This document shows positions 46,891-58,800 of a stretch of 64,000 nt of DNA, one piece after another; the stretch's first letter is position 1, and each line of letters opens with the position of its first letter. Source of the stretch: Canna indica (taxonomy: Eukaryota; Streptophyta; Magnoliopsida; Zingiberales; Cannaceae); the NCBI GenBank assembly GCA_034359265.1, contig CP136893.1:47503501-47567500 (forward strand), written 5' to 3'. The translations under genes were made by a program, and so were the position numbers. The notes beneath the pieces are model-generated. The model did not search any database. It saw only the letters and a list, made by a program, of their open reading frames with translations, and was not told the origin of the DNA.

Positions 46891-48374
46891 TGTAAGGTGA
46901 ATGACCCACATTAAAGAAGGGGGTGAATAGTATGTTTACTATAAATTTTAACCTAAATTTAATTTAATTGATTTTTGAAAACTTTGGCAATCACAAGTTT
47001 AAATGACAAGCAAAAGCAAGATAATAAGTAAGCTCACACAAATAAAGCCAATGCAAACTCAAGGGTTTACAGTGGTTCATCAACACTGCCTACTTCACCA
47101 CCTAAGCACCCCGCTTAGGATTTTCTACTAGAGGATTTACAAGCTACGACACGACTCTTTTCCCGAAAGTTACTCTCTCCCCGAGAACACCTCCAACACC
47201 TCTATCCCAAGGACAACAATGCTAATCCTAGCAAACCAAGTGGACTTATACCTCAACACCAAAGCTACCACTCAAATCTATACCTACACCCTAGGTCTAC
47301 AAGCAAACTTTAAATAAAATAATAATAATACACAAAATACAAGTAAATGAGAGAAAAATTAAAACTATTACAAACTTAGCTCTCAACCAAGAAGTCCTAG
47401 CTCATCTTGATGCCTTTTGGTTCTCCCAAAAAAAAACCTTCTTTTTTTGAACCCATATATAAAGAACTCGAGAAAAATATTAGAAAAGTAAAAAATATTT
47501 TTTTTCTAGCTTTAAAAGTTGCAAAAGAAAAAAAAAGAGAAAAAAGAAAATAATAAGATTATTCTTGAATCGACCATTCGAATTCAATCCATGAATTGGA
47601 CAAATCATTTACTCATAGAAAATCAAATGAAAGATCTTGCTGATAAAATAATCACAATCAGGAATCAAATAGAAGGAATCACAAAAGACAAGAAGAAAAT
47701 AGTTCCATCCTATGATGATAAAAGATCGGAATTACGAAAATATACTTGGCAGATATTGAAAAGGAAAAATACCAAGATTTCTACGAAAACATACTTGATG
47801 ATGAATCGATGCAAGCTTAAAGGCAATATCAAGATTTCTAGGCTCAAACTAAGATTTCACCAAAGGAGTGGCTCAATGAAAACTTGTGGGTGTCACAAGA
47901 TGTCTCAAGTGTCATAAGAGATGTGTATGAAGGCTTATAAGGGTGTTATATAGGCAGATAACACTCAAAGGCTTGGGCTCAACGGCATTAAATGACTAGA
48001 AAAAGAGTTATTGGGCTATTCGGTTGATCATCAATTGATCGTCGGTCGACCAACCTTTGCCAAATAATCAGGTTCAGGCTAAATTTTTAATTCTCGAGTT
48101 TCGGGTCTCGATTTCAGGTTTTGGGTTACATCATCATTATTTAGAGGATTTACAATCAATCTAAACATCATAAACCTAGACTCTAATTTCTTGTCGACTT
48201 TCGAGTGCCAACCAACATCCATCCAATTTTTTGATAAAGTGTTGATCTTTCGATCGCGGACATCGCGCGCTACTTGATTTGGAACCTGAAATCATTTCTC
48301 AATGAAATATTAGTTCTGAATTTGTTATCATCAAAATTGAGATTAAGACCATAGTTGAAAATATTAGGCTAATA
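46891..48374 (-). mobile_element. Copia 5' LTR, minus strand, carrying a plastid insert
   Basis: On the minus strand it starts near 48374 (TATTAGCCTAATA in place of TGTTGGCTTAAGG) and ends at 46891 (CCTTACA) next to the primer site. GGTCGACC-type palindromes are at 48018-48055. The stretch 47429-47792 has no counterpart in sister LTRs and is a ycf1 fragment. Without it the LTR is about 1.1 kb. Confidence 0.83.
47429..47792 (+). pseudogene. ycf1: Chloroplast ycf1 (TIC214) fragment, nuclear plastid insert
   Basis: Ycf1/TIC214 is a plastid-encoded protein of the inner-envelope import machinery. The plus strand encodes Lys/Asn/Ile-rich sequence typical of it: [32 protein letters not shown], then after a one-base shift in a poly-A tract (about 47525-47545) STIRIQSMNWTNHLLIENQM, KDLADKIITIRNQIEGITKD and WQILKRKN. 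The last two parts are closer together than in plastid ycf1, suggesting a deletion near 47700. Flanks on both sides are Copia LTR. The apparent 132-codon ORF here (TTG 47519) joins ycf1 to LTR sequence and is not a gene. Identification is by recall of the protein, not by search. Confidence 0.8.
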
Positions 48375-48720
48375 GTTCCTTGTTGTAGCTTGAGGGATAA
48401 TTCCATTGTACACCCTCTTAGGAGGAAAACAACTTATTTAATGATTGGTTTTGAAATTTTTTGTGATGCACAAAGGTAGAGGATGTATGAAAGATTGTCG
48501 AACCATTCTAAATTTGTGTTAGATTGAATTTGCTTGTTGTTATTGCTTAGCATCTACTTTTTCTTGCCTTGATTTTGTTAGCTAAGTATTCATAGTTATC
48601 TCATTATACTTAGAAAACTCACACCTAGAAATCTCATTTGATAACTAAACATAAGAAATTTAGGAGACACTATTTAGCCCCCCCCCCCCCCTAGGGTCGA
48701 GCCCTCGAAAGAACTTTTTG
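48375..48720 (+). mobile_element. Copia LTR 3' fragment
   Basis: Has the order of LTR R-U5 parts (GATTGGTTTTGAAAT, GGTAGAGGATGTA, CGAACCATTCTAAATTTGTG, GACACTATTTAGCC then a C14 run), diverged from other copies. No primer site follows. Confidence 0.5.
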
Positions 48721-49698
48721 ATAATCAAATCAGTATGAAATTGAAAACTGGTGCCGAGAAGTCGCTCAACCCCAGGGCGAGGGTCTACCTTTTGGATGTA
48801 CATTTTGGTCATTTCCTTAAGGACTCTTTAGTTTTTCTAAAGTGGTGTTGTACGCGTGCTCGATTGGGCCGTCATTGGTCAACTCGGCCCTAGCCTAGGG
48901 CTAGAATGTTATAATTTTTGGGCTCGCCGAGCCTAAGAGTAGCTAAAAGCAGCTTCTGGTGGCATTTAGGCAGGCTTTCAATAGATCTAACCTGGTGACA
49001 AGGGGCCTAATCTAGCAAGTTAGACCCAATTCAGTGGGCTAGGCCCAATCTAGCGGGCCTTTAGGATTTGTTAAATGTGGAGGGTCAATGCGAACCAAAC
49101 TCCACTCATTAGATGATAATAAACACGTTGCTAATTGTTCTATTGAGGTTTCATTCCAACAATTGGTACGATAAGCTCACAAAAATTTGATTCAAATGAT
49201 TTTTGACTGAGATTTTTTTGTTTATTTCTCTTGTTATTACTAATGTTTTTGTTTTTTTGTTATTGGTCAAGATCTATTATTTTAGGCTATATTATAGTGC
49301 GTCCTTGTCGATTAGGCATAATCCACCTATGTATCATTTGTTGGTTTATATTGATTTTGACATTTGAAAATAAAATTTCAACTTGAACGTTGATCTATCA
49401 TGGACAATTAATGGATAAACTTGCCAACATATACGATGTTGCCCGGTTAGACTACACATAACAAACTTTCTTGCCTCTGATTGTACGCAGATTTCACTTT
49501 TTGATTATCCCTATCAATTCCATCCGAACAAACAAATTTATTAGAAGTACTACCGGAGGAATATAATTAATTTTATTAAGTGAGAAAATGAAAGAGATAA
49601 GGAATGTTGGCCTATGTAACGTGTTGCTAGATATTACCTTTCGTGAGGTTCAGAGGGGACAAAATTATTACGGTGCTACACACCATAGAGATTGCTTT
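48721..49698. mobile_element. Eroded LTR end with primer-site-like motif
   Basis: TTCCAACA at 49156-49163 is followed by ATTGGTACGATAAGC, a degenerate form of the ATTGGTATCAGAGC primer site. The rest of the stretch is not assigned. A part near 49545-49660 recurs at about 52165-52290 (GTGTTGCTAGATATTACCTTT-like). Confidence 0.35.
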
Positions 49699-50215
49699 GG
49701 TGCCTCGTCGCATATTCACTCATAATAGTTTCACATTCACTCGGCCAAATTCTACGTTAATATGTGCGAAATTTTTTTTTCTAAAGTGAATATGCACTTA
49801 ATATGTGTGAACTTGGGGTGACTAACAAACAACAATAGTATATCTAAATTTTATATTTGTTCAAACAAAAAGTGGACACATAGTGAATTTGGATTTCTTA
49901 CCAATGGATATTCGGTGACTAATTATGAATTTAAGTTGTGTAATATTGAACCAAGAAACGACAATGGTGAATCTATTTTTAAAAAAAATAAATTCTTGAT
50001 AGAAGCTAAACACTACAATATGTATCAACTTGAAATTTTTGTGAGTGAATTTAGGCTTAATATGAGTGGACTTGAGCTAAGTAATTTTGAACCTTGATTT
50101 TCTAACACTGAACCAATGGACAAAACGATTAATCTAAATTTTATATTTGTTCAAACAAAAATTGGGCAGAAGGTGAACACCCTAAAGTGTATCAACTTAA
50201 AAATTTTGTGAGTGA

Positions 50216-51064
50216 TCACGGGCTTCTTCAGCAGGCCCGTCAAGCCGTGATGAGACGGCTGGGGGCCACACAGATAGGGTAGACTCAGGGACACACCCCC
50301 GAGTGAATTCCTGACCCTGTGTGGGACCAGCTCGTTGAGCGGTGGGCCACATGCACCTTAGTGGTAGGAGGTCTCCCGGACTGCGTCGAGAAACCGCATG
50401 TCCGGGGGGGACGGCACGGGCGCGCGCCACACAGGTGGCTCCATCTCTTTTGCGGTTCATGAGTGTCGTATGGTATGTATAATTTAATTATTTTTAATTA
50501 AATTATATATTGTGTATAATGCTACTAATGTATTTGTTTTCTAATGTAAGACGTGCGTGACGGAGGACGGCACCGTCCAATGCCCGTCGATGATGGAGGT
50601 GTTAAATATAAACACGTGTAGGAAACTTACACGAGGACTGTGATCGAGCGTGGAGGGACATCGGAGGAGTTCGACGCAGGAGCTTGGGTGGAGGCCGCAG
50701 GTGGCTGGGAGCACGGTCGTGTTTATGGCTTTGGAGACAGTGGCCATGCACGCGTCGTGCTCGGGCCACTTGGGGCACCGACCCCTCCGACTGCGAATGA
50801 GCGGCCCTCGACATCCCGAGCGCAAGATCAGAGCTGGATAGCGGCCATGGAGTCGGAGCTCACCCAGCAGAGGCTAGAGATGCAGGAACAGAGGCGGGCA
50901 AATGATGAGTTGAGATAGACAATCCAGAACATGCAGACACTCCTCACTCAGATTGCATCTCACGCCGGGCTTCTACTGATGATGTCGCAGCCATCGTCCT
51001 CCTCGACCTAGTCGACGCTCCCGTGTCAGTCGTTGTCGACTTCAACGCCTCCACCGCAGCTGTG
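50216..51064 (+). pseudogene. TNPA-like gene of CACTA 3, 3' exons
   Basis: Exon 50216-50473 encodes the part around PDPVWDQLVERW and, after a frameshift near 50365, RNRMSG-like and HTGGSISFAV; donor ATG|GTATG. Exon about 50551-50610 starts TCVTEDGTVQCPS. The last exon, about 50625-51064, encodes RGGTSEEFDAGAWVEAAGGW and HARVVLGPLGAPTPP, then an Arg/Gln/Glu helix cut by TAG at 50916. Further stops follow before TGA 51062. The intron between the last two exons is largely lost. Not functional. Confidence 0.82.
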
Positions 51065-51676
51065 AGATTTTGATTAATTGTATTTTGTTTATATTTTGAT
51101 ACTTGGTTGTATATAGATAATGTTTTGATAATTGTTTGCCTCCGGTTTGAGGCTGATATTAATGATATTTATGTAAAACTTGTATGTTTGGTTTCAAATG
51201 CATGTGTATGATGTTTTCTAATTGTAATATGTGATTGAAAATAGTTTGTAGTCGATATATCATTGTATACAGGAATTTACAAATTTTTTAGTTTTTTCAG
51301 TTACAGGATACACCTTTAGCCACAGCTTACCCACGGTTCACCGTCACTAAGCCGTGGCTGAAAGCTTATCGTAAATGGCTGATGATCTCGGCAGCACCAA
51401 ATATCACGGTTGCTAATAGTATCACCAACGGGACTGGGCTGTGGCTGATGGTTGGTATCAGTGACAGCCGCCTAAAGCCATCACTGATGGTTTTTATTCA
51501 GCGACAGCGCACGCGGCTATCACTAATGATTACTTGTGACGCGCAGCCGTCACAACATATCTGAGACGCGCGCATCAATTACGGCTGTTTGCCACGGTTG
51601 ACGCTGTCCGTGATATCTATCACCGATGGTTCAGCCACGGTCTGAGCCGTCGGTGATGACGACAATTCTAGTAGTG
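50216..51676 (+). mobile_element. CACTA 3, left end and TNP2 deleted, TSD TGA
   Basis: The right end ATTCTAGTAGTG and subterminal repeats (CAGCCACGG, GCCGTGGCTG) are intact. TGA at 50213-50215 and 51677-51679 is the likely TSD, and the host reads on as GAGTGAATTTGGG. The left TIR is missing: sequence starts inside a TNPA-like exon straight after the TGA. The subterminal motif differs from CACTA 1 and 2, so it is another subfamily. Confidence 0.85.
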
Positions 51677-52108
51677 TGAATTTGGGATAAATATGAGTGA
51701 ATATGAGGTAACTAACATCGAACATAGGTTGTGTAATATTGGACCAAGGAATGACAATGATGAATTTAAATTTTATATATATTCAAATAGAAATTAGACA
51801 TAAGATGAACTCCCTAATATGTATCAATCTAGAATTTGGCTGAATGAATCCGAGTCTACTATGAGTGAACCTGAACACACTATGAGTGAACTTGAGTTAG
51901 TCACCGCAAGATCATTCGTATGAAGCCCATATCAATGTTATCCTATACTTTAAGATTAGATATATCATTGTTGTTCATTGGTTTAATATTAATCACCTCA
52001 AGTTTACACATATTAAGTTCATATTCACTCAAATAAAATTCACACATTAACCTAGAATTTGGCTAAATGAATTTGAGTCTACTATGAGTGAACTTGAGGT
52101 GAGGCACC

Positions 52109-54117
52109 ATTGTAATTTTGTCGGTTCAAAGGATTACATGTCATAGGTAAAGTCATGATTTCATTAAAAGAACAGAATTAATTTTATCAAGTGAGAAATT
52201 AAAAGAGCTAAGCCACCTCCTATATTCCCTGGTGATGCGATGTCCGACCCCTGTGATATGTTGCTAGATATCACCTTTGGTGAGGTTTAGAGGATGCCAT
52301 GTAATAAGAATCGTTACTTCTCGTACAAACCTGCCAGGATCAAGGAATGTAAAGTAGGAATAAGCAACTTAAGGGAACCAATTCCATTCTCCGTAAACTT
52401 CCAAACCTATTAATAATCCTCGTGATTATTCGACAACCTAATTTGAATATGGCCTGGAAATTGAACAAACTGAAGTGAATAGAATATAAATCAAGTATAA
52501 CATGAAAACACTAACATAAGTTGGTTTAAAAGTTATATATGGGAATTAATATGCATGCGCCAGACATCATATATAAACTTAGTAGTGCTATCATAAGACA
52601 AAAGATATTCTCCTTAAGCTGAGTAAATGCATCAATGATTTTACGCCAAGAAAACTATAATTAATAGTATCAAGCATGTTCCAAATGTTTGTTAGCATCA
52701 TATTTCGTAGAAATAACATCAATCCACAAACTATACTTTTGATTCAGATGAGCAAAAAATTTTATAACATAATGGAAATCCTGATGGCCCAAGCCATCAA
52801 ACTAATAAAAAAGATGCATACTCTTAGAACCAATTAAGTTATTTCAAAAAAAGTTCCTTTGTCAAACTCAAAAATCCATGAAATAATCATTGCATAAATG
52901 GGAACACAATTGGAAATTCTAAAGAGAATTGTCGAGTACTTACTCTACCAGTTTGTGAGACAAGCCCCTTTTCAACTACCAAATTTCTTTAGGTCTATCT
53001 TGAGAAATAGTATCTTAAAAATAAGGCTAGAAACTAACAGTAGATCATTTCCCTAGATAAAATATAAATATGGCCATTTTCTATTGGCTTATGTTTTTTA
53101 GAAAAGGGTTAATTTCAATTTAGTCTAATTAACACCTCTTAATACTTGTTTCTAATTAGTCCATATAGCTAACGGGTGTCAAATTTGTTGATGAAAAACT
53201 CACACATGGTTCACGTTTGAGAGGACAAGAAGTATTTTCAAATTGCAACAATTAACCAATTGAATTTACTTTTACTCTAATGTTTCCCTATTCCTTTCCT
53301 TCTTCACTTTTCCCGTCCTATTCCCAGTATACCACTGGCAACATACATTTTATGTTTTACTTTTTGTTCCATCTTTTGACAATCAAAAAAATCAGTTCAC
53401 CTCTAAAATGTCAATTTTAGATGAGTTTCCTATCTCCAAATTTGTCATTGTGAGTTGTAGGGACTAATTAGAAATCGATGTTAAGCTAAAGACCCTTGGT
53501 AATAAATTAAAACTAGCATTAAAATATGAGAACCAAATTGCATTTGACAGTGTAGTAAAAATAACTCTCACTTTCACATGTTAAGCTTGATTGAGCAACT
53601 CCAATTTACTTCGCCTCCTCGGTCAGCTTTCCGCCCTTGCCCTGGACTTAGATATTGCTCATGGTTTGGGAGAGGAAGCAAATTGTAACTTAATATACAC
53701 TTGCTTACCAAAAGTAACCTAGCCAAAGTGTTGTCATATTAATATACAGGTTACCAAAAGTAACCTAGCCAAATTGTAACTTAATATACACTAGCATTAA
53801 GATTAGAACATCAACATAATTATCTAAGATGACAATATGATACACTACAAAGAGACTCATATATCCAATAGTGTGGTTAATGTCGTCTAATTCCAAAGTT
53901 AGACTCAGACAACCACACCAACTCTAGCAGGCAAATTAAGATCGTCATCTAGTTCCTTATCTTTGCACCTTTTCAGACAATGGAGTTGACACCGCAAGTG
54001 CAAAACCTGTAATGCTCATGTACAAGCTTGTCAAAGTCCATCCCAAAAGCATAACATTAGAAGACACAATCATTTTTATCCCTTAAAGTCTTAAAGAGCA
54101 CTTAGAAACCACGTCAA
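52109..54117. other. Unassigned low-copy sequence
   Basis: Mostly AT-rich. A loose inverted pair (about 53105-53165 and 53460-53530, TTTCTAATTAGTCC and complement) may be an old MITE of about 430 bp. A direct duplication of ACCAAAAGTAACCTAGCCAAA lies at about 53707 and 53753. No gene motif found. Confidence 0.4.
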
Positions 54118-54147
54118 AAACTACAACAAAAATGAGTGTTAGCGGCG
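54118..54147 (+). other. Possible CACTA-like terminus
   Basis: AACTACAACAAAAATGAG resembles the CACTACAACAAAAA end of some plant CACTA elements, with the first bases changed. No matching right end was found before the Copia at 60887. Confidence 0.3.
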
Positions 54148-54246
54148 AAAAATAACCGGCGGCCTTTACTGGCGCTGGTTATTAATCTAAGTAATTATAA
54201 ATTACTTAGATTAATAACCGGCGCCAATGAAGGCCGCCGGTTATTT
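54148..54246. repeat. Near-perfect 99-nt foldback
   Basis: Arms of about 48 bases (AATAACCGGCGGCC...CTAAGTAATT and complement) with a 3-base loop and only about three mismatches (ACTGGCGCTGG against ATTGGCGCCGG). Confidence 0.92.
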
Positions 54247-55851
54247 TTTTTATATTTTTTTTTGCTCTTCTCGCGTCCGCCATCTCCATGAGACGGAGAC
54301 CTTCGCAAGCTTCTCTAGGTCATTGTGGTGCATGACGTGCCTCTCTCGCGCAGCATCCTTCCCGCGCTGTTGAAGAACCCTTTTCCGGTTGCGTCCAAAA
54401 ACTCTTTTCCTCATCTATTCACTAGCGATCCACATCTATTCGCGTCCAAAAAACCCATTTCTGAAGTCTTCGCTAGCTTTCCTCATCTATTCTGCAAACC
54501 CTTTTCCCGATCTTCGTTGTTCTGATCTCCGCTGAAGAGATAAAACCCTTTTCTCGATCAAAAAACCCTTGTCGAGGCCTCTGTTGTTCATCCCTATTCT
54601 CCCGCTCTTCATTCTCTTCATTGTTGCTCCGAATCTACTTGTCGAGGCCTCCTCTCGCTTCATTGCTGTTGGTCGAGGTTAGTTTATTTCTACTGGTCAT
54701 TCAATTTTGGATTTTGGATTTATTCGCATTTGATGATTTGCATTTATACGCTGTTAGATTATTTATTTCAGTTGGTCAATCTTTGCTTCATTTGCTGCTG
54801 TTAGATTATTTTAAGGTTAGTTTATTTCTGCTGGTCAATCTTTGCTTCATTTGTTGTTGTTAGATTGTTCCTCATGGATGAAGTGGTTAGAACAGAATTT
54901 AGGGATGCCTACCCTATCTAGCTATATTAATCTGGAAGACTGATATGGTGCATAGGAAATGGAGAAATGGACTGGTGATACTCCATTGCGGCATTTTTAA
55001 AAGAGATTAATGAAGCTATATAAAAAACGGAAGTAGAAAAAAAAATCAAAATAAGAAATAGGCTAACTATACACTTGATCCTGCTCACACTAATTTGTGC
55101 TGAATCTCGGCCTTGCACCTGATTTGGCCTCCTCGCAAGGGGTGTTCAACTACTTTATCAGCTGGTAGATATCGTCAGCATTGCCTTAATAATTAATATT
55201 GATGTAAATCACTTAAAAACCAGACTGTATCAACCTGACTTAAACTAGAAGAAGAGACGAACCTTTAGAAAAATCTTACAAACAAAACTGTAAGGGAAGG
55301 TCAGGCTTTTACTGGTATAGTAAATATGGCATGTAATTCCTTGCTTTTCTTCACTTGCAAAAATAGAGGGCAAGAGAATCAACAAATGTGTTGAAATCGG
55401 TGGTTAAAATTTTAACCATAAACAAGTCATTTCTGTCCAATTCCATTAATATCTTATTTCAGCACTGTACAATGAATCAAACCTGAACCTAGATATGGAT
55501 CATTTGATCTGTGGAATGTGATTAAAGCTCATTATTTTCTCGCCAAACTGCAGTAGAAATTTAGAACCATAGAAAATTTCATGAAATTGCTAAAGTGATT
55601 TAATTTTTCATCCTAAAATATCTGATTCTTGATAGACTACCTCTAACTGAAACCTGAAAATACTAGTAAAATTATATTGATCAGGTATCGAGAATACATT
55701 TGTGCTTAAGAGTCATAACATCTGGTGTTGCTTCCCTTTGTCCTTGTTATATTCAATTTTCTTAACTGCCCTGAGTTAGTTTCATCTTTCATCTTCCATG
55801 ACTTGATGCTCTAGTAATTATTTTTTATTATCGTGTTGGTTGTATTAGCAG
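54247..55851 (+). other. Sequence upstream of the EFR3-like pseudogene
   Basis: Pyrimidine-rich, leader-like DNA with internal repeats (AACCCTTTTCCCGATC-type near 54380-54570; GTTAGTTTATTTCTGCTGGTC at 54677 and 54815 in variant forms). No exon of EFR3 upstream of 55852 could be recognised. Confidence 0.4.
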
Positions 55852-58800
55852 TTTTGGAGAACTATGAAAACCCTCACAAAAAATCTGAGGATCTTAGCAC
55901 TAGCAACAAGGCCTCAGATGACAGGTGAGTAGAAGAGGTTACTAAAACTGAAGGTCAAGCATATACTTCTCTGTCTATAACTAGGATTCCTTCCTGGAAA
56001 AGCATTGTAGATTCACGAGGTGAACTAAATCTGACTGCGTAAGCATTATCCCTATAATATTCTATGATTAAATTCATTTATCGAATATCTGTTTATTTAA
56101 TTGTGTCCTCTGAACATGGAAGAAGCAAATAGCTCAATTTTCTGGTCAAGGGTCTGTCCGCATAACATGGCCAAGTTAGCTAGAGAAGCAAACTATGGGT
56201 GATGACATGGCCAAGTGGAATGAAAGACTTCAAAAAGCAATTGATGAATGTCTCACTCAGCTATCTAAGAAGGTATGCTTTATCATTCAATAGGATTTTT
56301 TAACTATCTTTTGTTTTAGAAACATATTTCTTGTACTTACATCTGGTGCATCAGGAATTCTTGGAAGTATGCTTCTAGTTTTTTTTATGTGTGTCTAGGA
56401 TCATCTCTCATACCTGCATTACCTCCGTTATGTTATTGTGTAGGTTGGTGATTCAGGTCCTCTTTTTGACATTATGACCATGATGTTGGAAAACATCTCA
56501 GCAACTGTATCAGTTGCAAGATCAACTATTTCTACGGTTTATCACATGGCTCGGATGATTGTATCATTACCAAATATATCATACCAGAATAAGGTGAGTT
56601 CTAATTTTGTACCTTTGATGTTATACAGTATTTATTCATCTTCTTAACGGTAACAAGTTGCCGTGCATTGTAGACATTTCCTGAGACTTTGTTTCATCAG
56701 TTGCTCCTGGCAATAGTTCACTCAGATCATTTAATGCATACTGAGGCACATCGCATCTTCTCTGTTATTTTAGTTCCATCTTCTGTTTGTCCCCGATCTT
56801 GCTCAGATACTGATGGGCAAAAGACAAATGAGCTTCTGAGGACTCTCTCAAGAACCGTCTCTGTATTTTCATCTTCAGCTACTCTATTTAGGAAGTTAAG
56901 AAGATAAAAGTTTTCTTTTCGTGATTTTGGGTCTCAAGACAATGCGAGTACAGCTCGTAATAGTGATGGACTTGCAATCAATAGATTTAATACGAAAATT
57001 AATAAGATGCAGTCATCTCTAAGCCGAGTTCATAGCATAAGAAACATTTCTTTAGCTTCTGGTGGAGACTCAGATCTTTCTAATAATTCTACTGTTTAAA
57101 TGGTATGTCTAATGCACTATTTGTTGGGTGAAATGACACACTAGAGGGGGGATGAATAGTGCATTTACTAATTCTTGTTGCCTAATTCTGGTTTTAATCG
57201 TTTCTTTGGTTACGTAGGCAAATCGCTATTTATCGACTAGATGCGGAAGCAAAAATAAGACAATTAAGCACAAACAGAATATCAATGCCAATACACTGAT
57301 TTATAGTGGTTCGGTCCCAATGACTACTCCACTACCTAAACACCCCGCTTAGGATTTTCAAACTTAATTTTACTAAATTAATGATGTTTTCTTACACAGA
57401 GGACTTTGACTCGAAGAGTCTAACTCTCAACCTAAGGCACTTCCACACCCGGAAGTCTCCGCCTTCTTACCGAGAGCACTCTTCCACCTCAACCTAAGGG
57501 ACAACTCAACAAATCCTAGTAAACAACGTTTATAAACGGTAGGTTTAAACCTTAACACCAAGGCAACCACCAACTCAATCAGACCTAGCAACCTAGGTTT
57601 ACACAAGTTTTAATATAATGAAAGAAACAAGAAAATATACAAGTAATGAAAAAAAAATACAACAATACAAATACTTAGCTCCAACACAATGAATCCTAGC
57701 TCCTCTTGATGCCTTGATGATGAATCAAATCAAATTTGAAGGCAAACTCTGGGAATGAAAGCTCAAACTAGGATTTCTCTAAAAAATGGCGCAATGAGAG
57801 CTTAGAGTTGGTCAATGATGGCTCAATGAAGGTTAAGAGTGATCAAAAGTTCTTTAGGAAGGCTTAGACTTGGGTATTTATAAAGCCAAGAAGAAACGGA
57901 ATGAAACGGGCGGCTCAATGGGCGGAAAAATAGTCGTTACCGTCGCTCGATCGCTTGCTGGTCGATCGTCGGTCGACCAACCGATCGACTGCCTAGCGAC
58001 CGCTGCCCTTCTATGACTTAATCGGGTTGTTCGGTCGACCGATCGGTCGTCCGAATGAGTCACGAGCTCATCAATCCCAAATTCGGTCGACCGATTGGTC
58101 GACCGAAGCTGTTATGCCAGGGTCGCGATTCTGCGATCCTCAATCCGGTCGACCGATGCACTCGCGATTCTTTTCATCCGCAGTCCGGTCGACCAATCGG
58201 TCGATCGAAGCACCTATTGCCAATTTATGGCAGCTTTCGGTCGACCGACCGATCGACCGAAATTGGGCAGACTACACTGGTTTGCTTGTTTTGGCTGAGT
58301 TTTTCTGTTCATTTTGGTTCCATCTTCGCTAAGTCTACTTATAAAAATATCTAGTTTTTGGGGTTTAGTACAAATTTTCGGAAAACGGAAATTTTCTAAC
58401 TTCCCGGGTAAAGTATGGGTAGGCTAAAGGCTTCCAAAAAATATTTTAAAATACCTCATTATCTAGTTTCTACCCAATGAACAATTATCATCATTTTTTA
58501 TGTCAAGATAATGTCTAGGTCATATAGCCCTCCAAGGAGCTCCCTAGACTTAGTGATTTTCAGGGCAGTTTCGGGTTTTCATGATTTGGGATTCGGGATT
58601 GGTTTTTGGGTTCTTATGAACCATGATGAGGATTTACAACATACCTAGACACCCTAAATATAAACTCTAACTTCCCGAAGAATCCCGAGCGACGATGAGC
58701 GTCCTTGCCGATTTCTTCGATTCTTCTAATCGGGGACGTCGAGCGTTAACCGATATGGAACCTGAAAGATATCTCAATGAAATATTAGTTCCATGTTTGT

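Larger units (their letters stand above)
49699..52108. mobile_element. TIR element (GGTGCCTC ends) holding a CACTA remnant
   Basis: The left end (49699 on) GGTGCCTCGTCGCATATTCA and the complement of the right end (to 52108) GGTGCCTCACCTCAAGTTCA start inverted arms of about 130 bases. They share CCAAATTCTA, GTTAATRTGTG and CTTAATATGTGTR blocks. The interior is rich in GAGTGAAYYTGAG. Without the CACTA remnant the element is about 950 bases. No transposase. The flanks ATTGCTTT and ATTGTAAT agree only in part, so the superfamily is open. Confidence 0.7.

Noticed and set aside
47519..47917. 132-codon ORF as a novel lysine-rich gene
   Set aside because: It starts at TTG inside a ycf1 fragment and runs into Copia LTR sequence.
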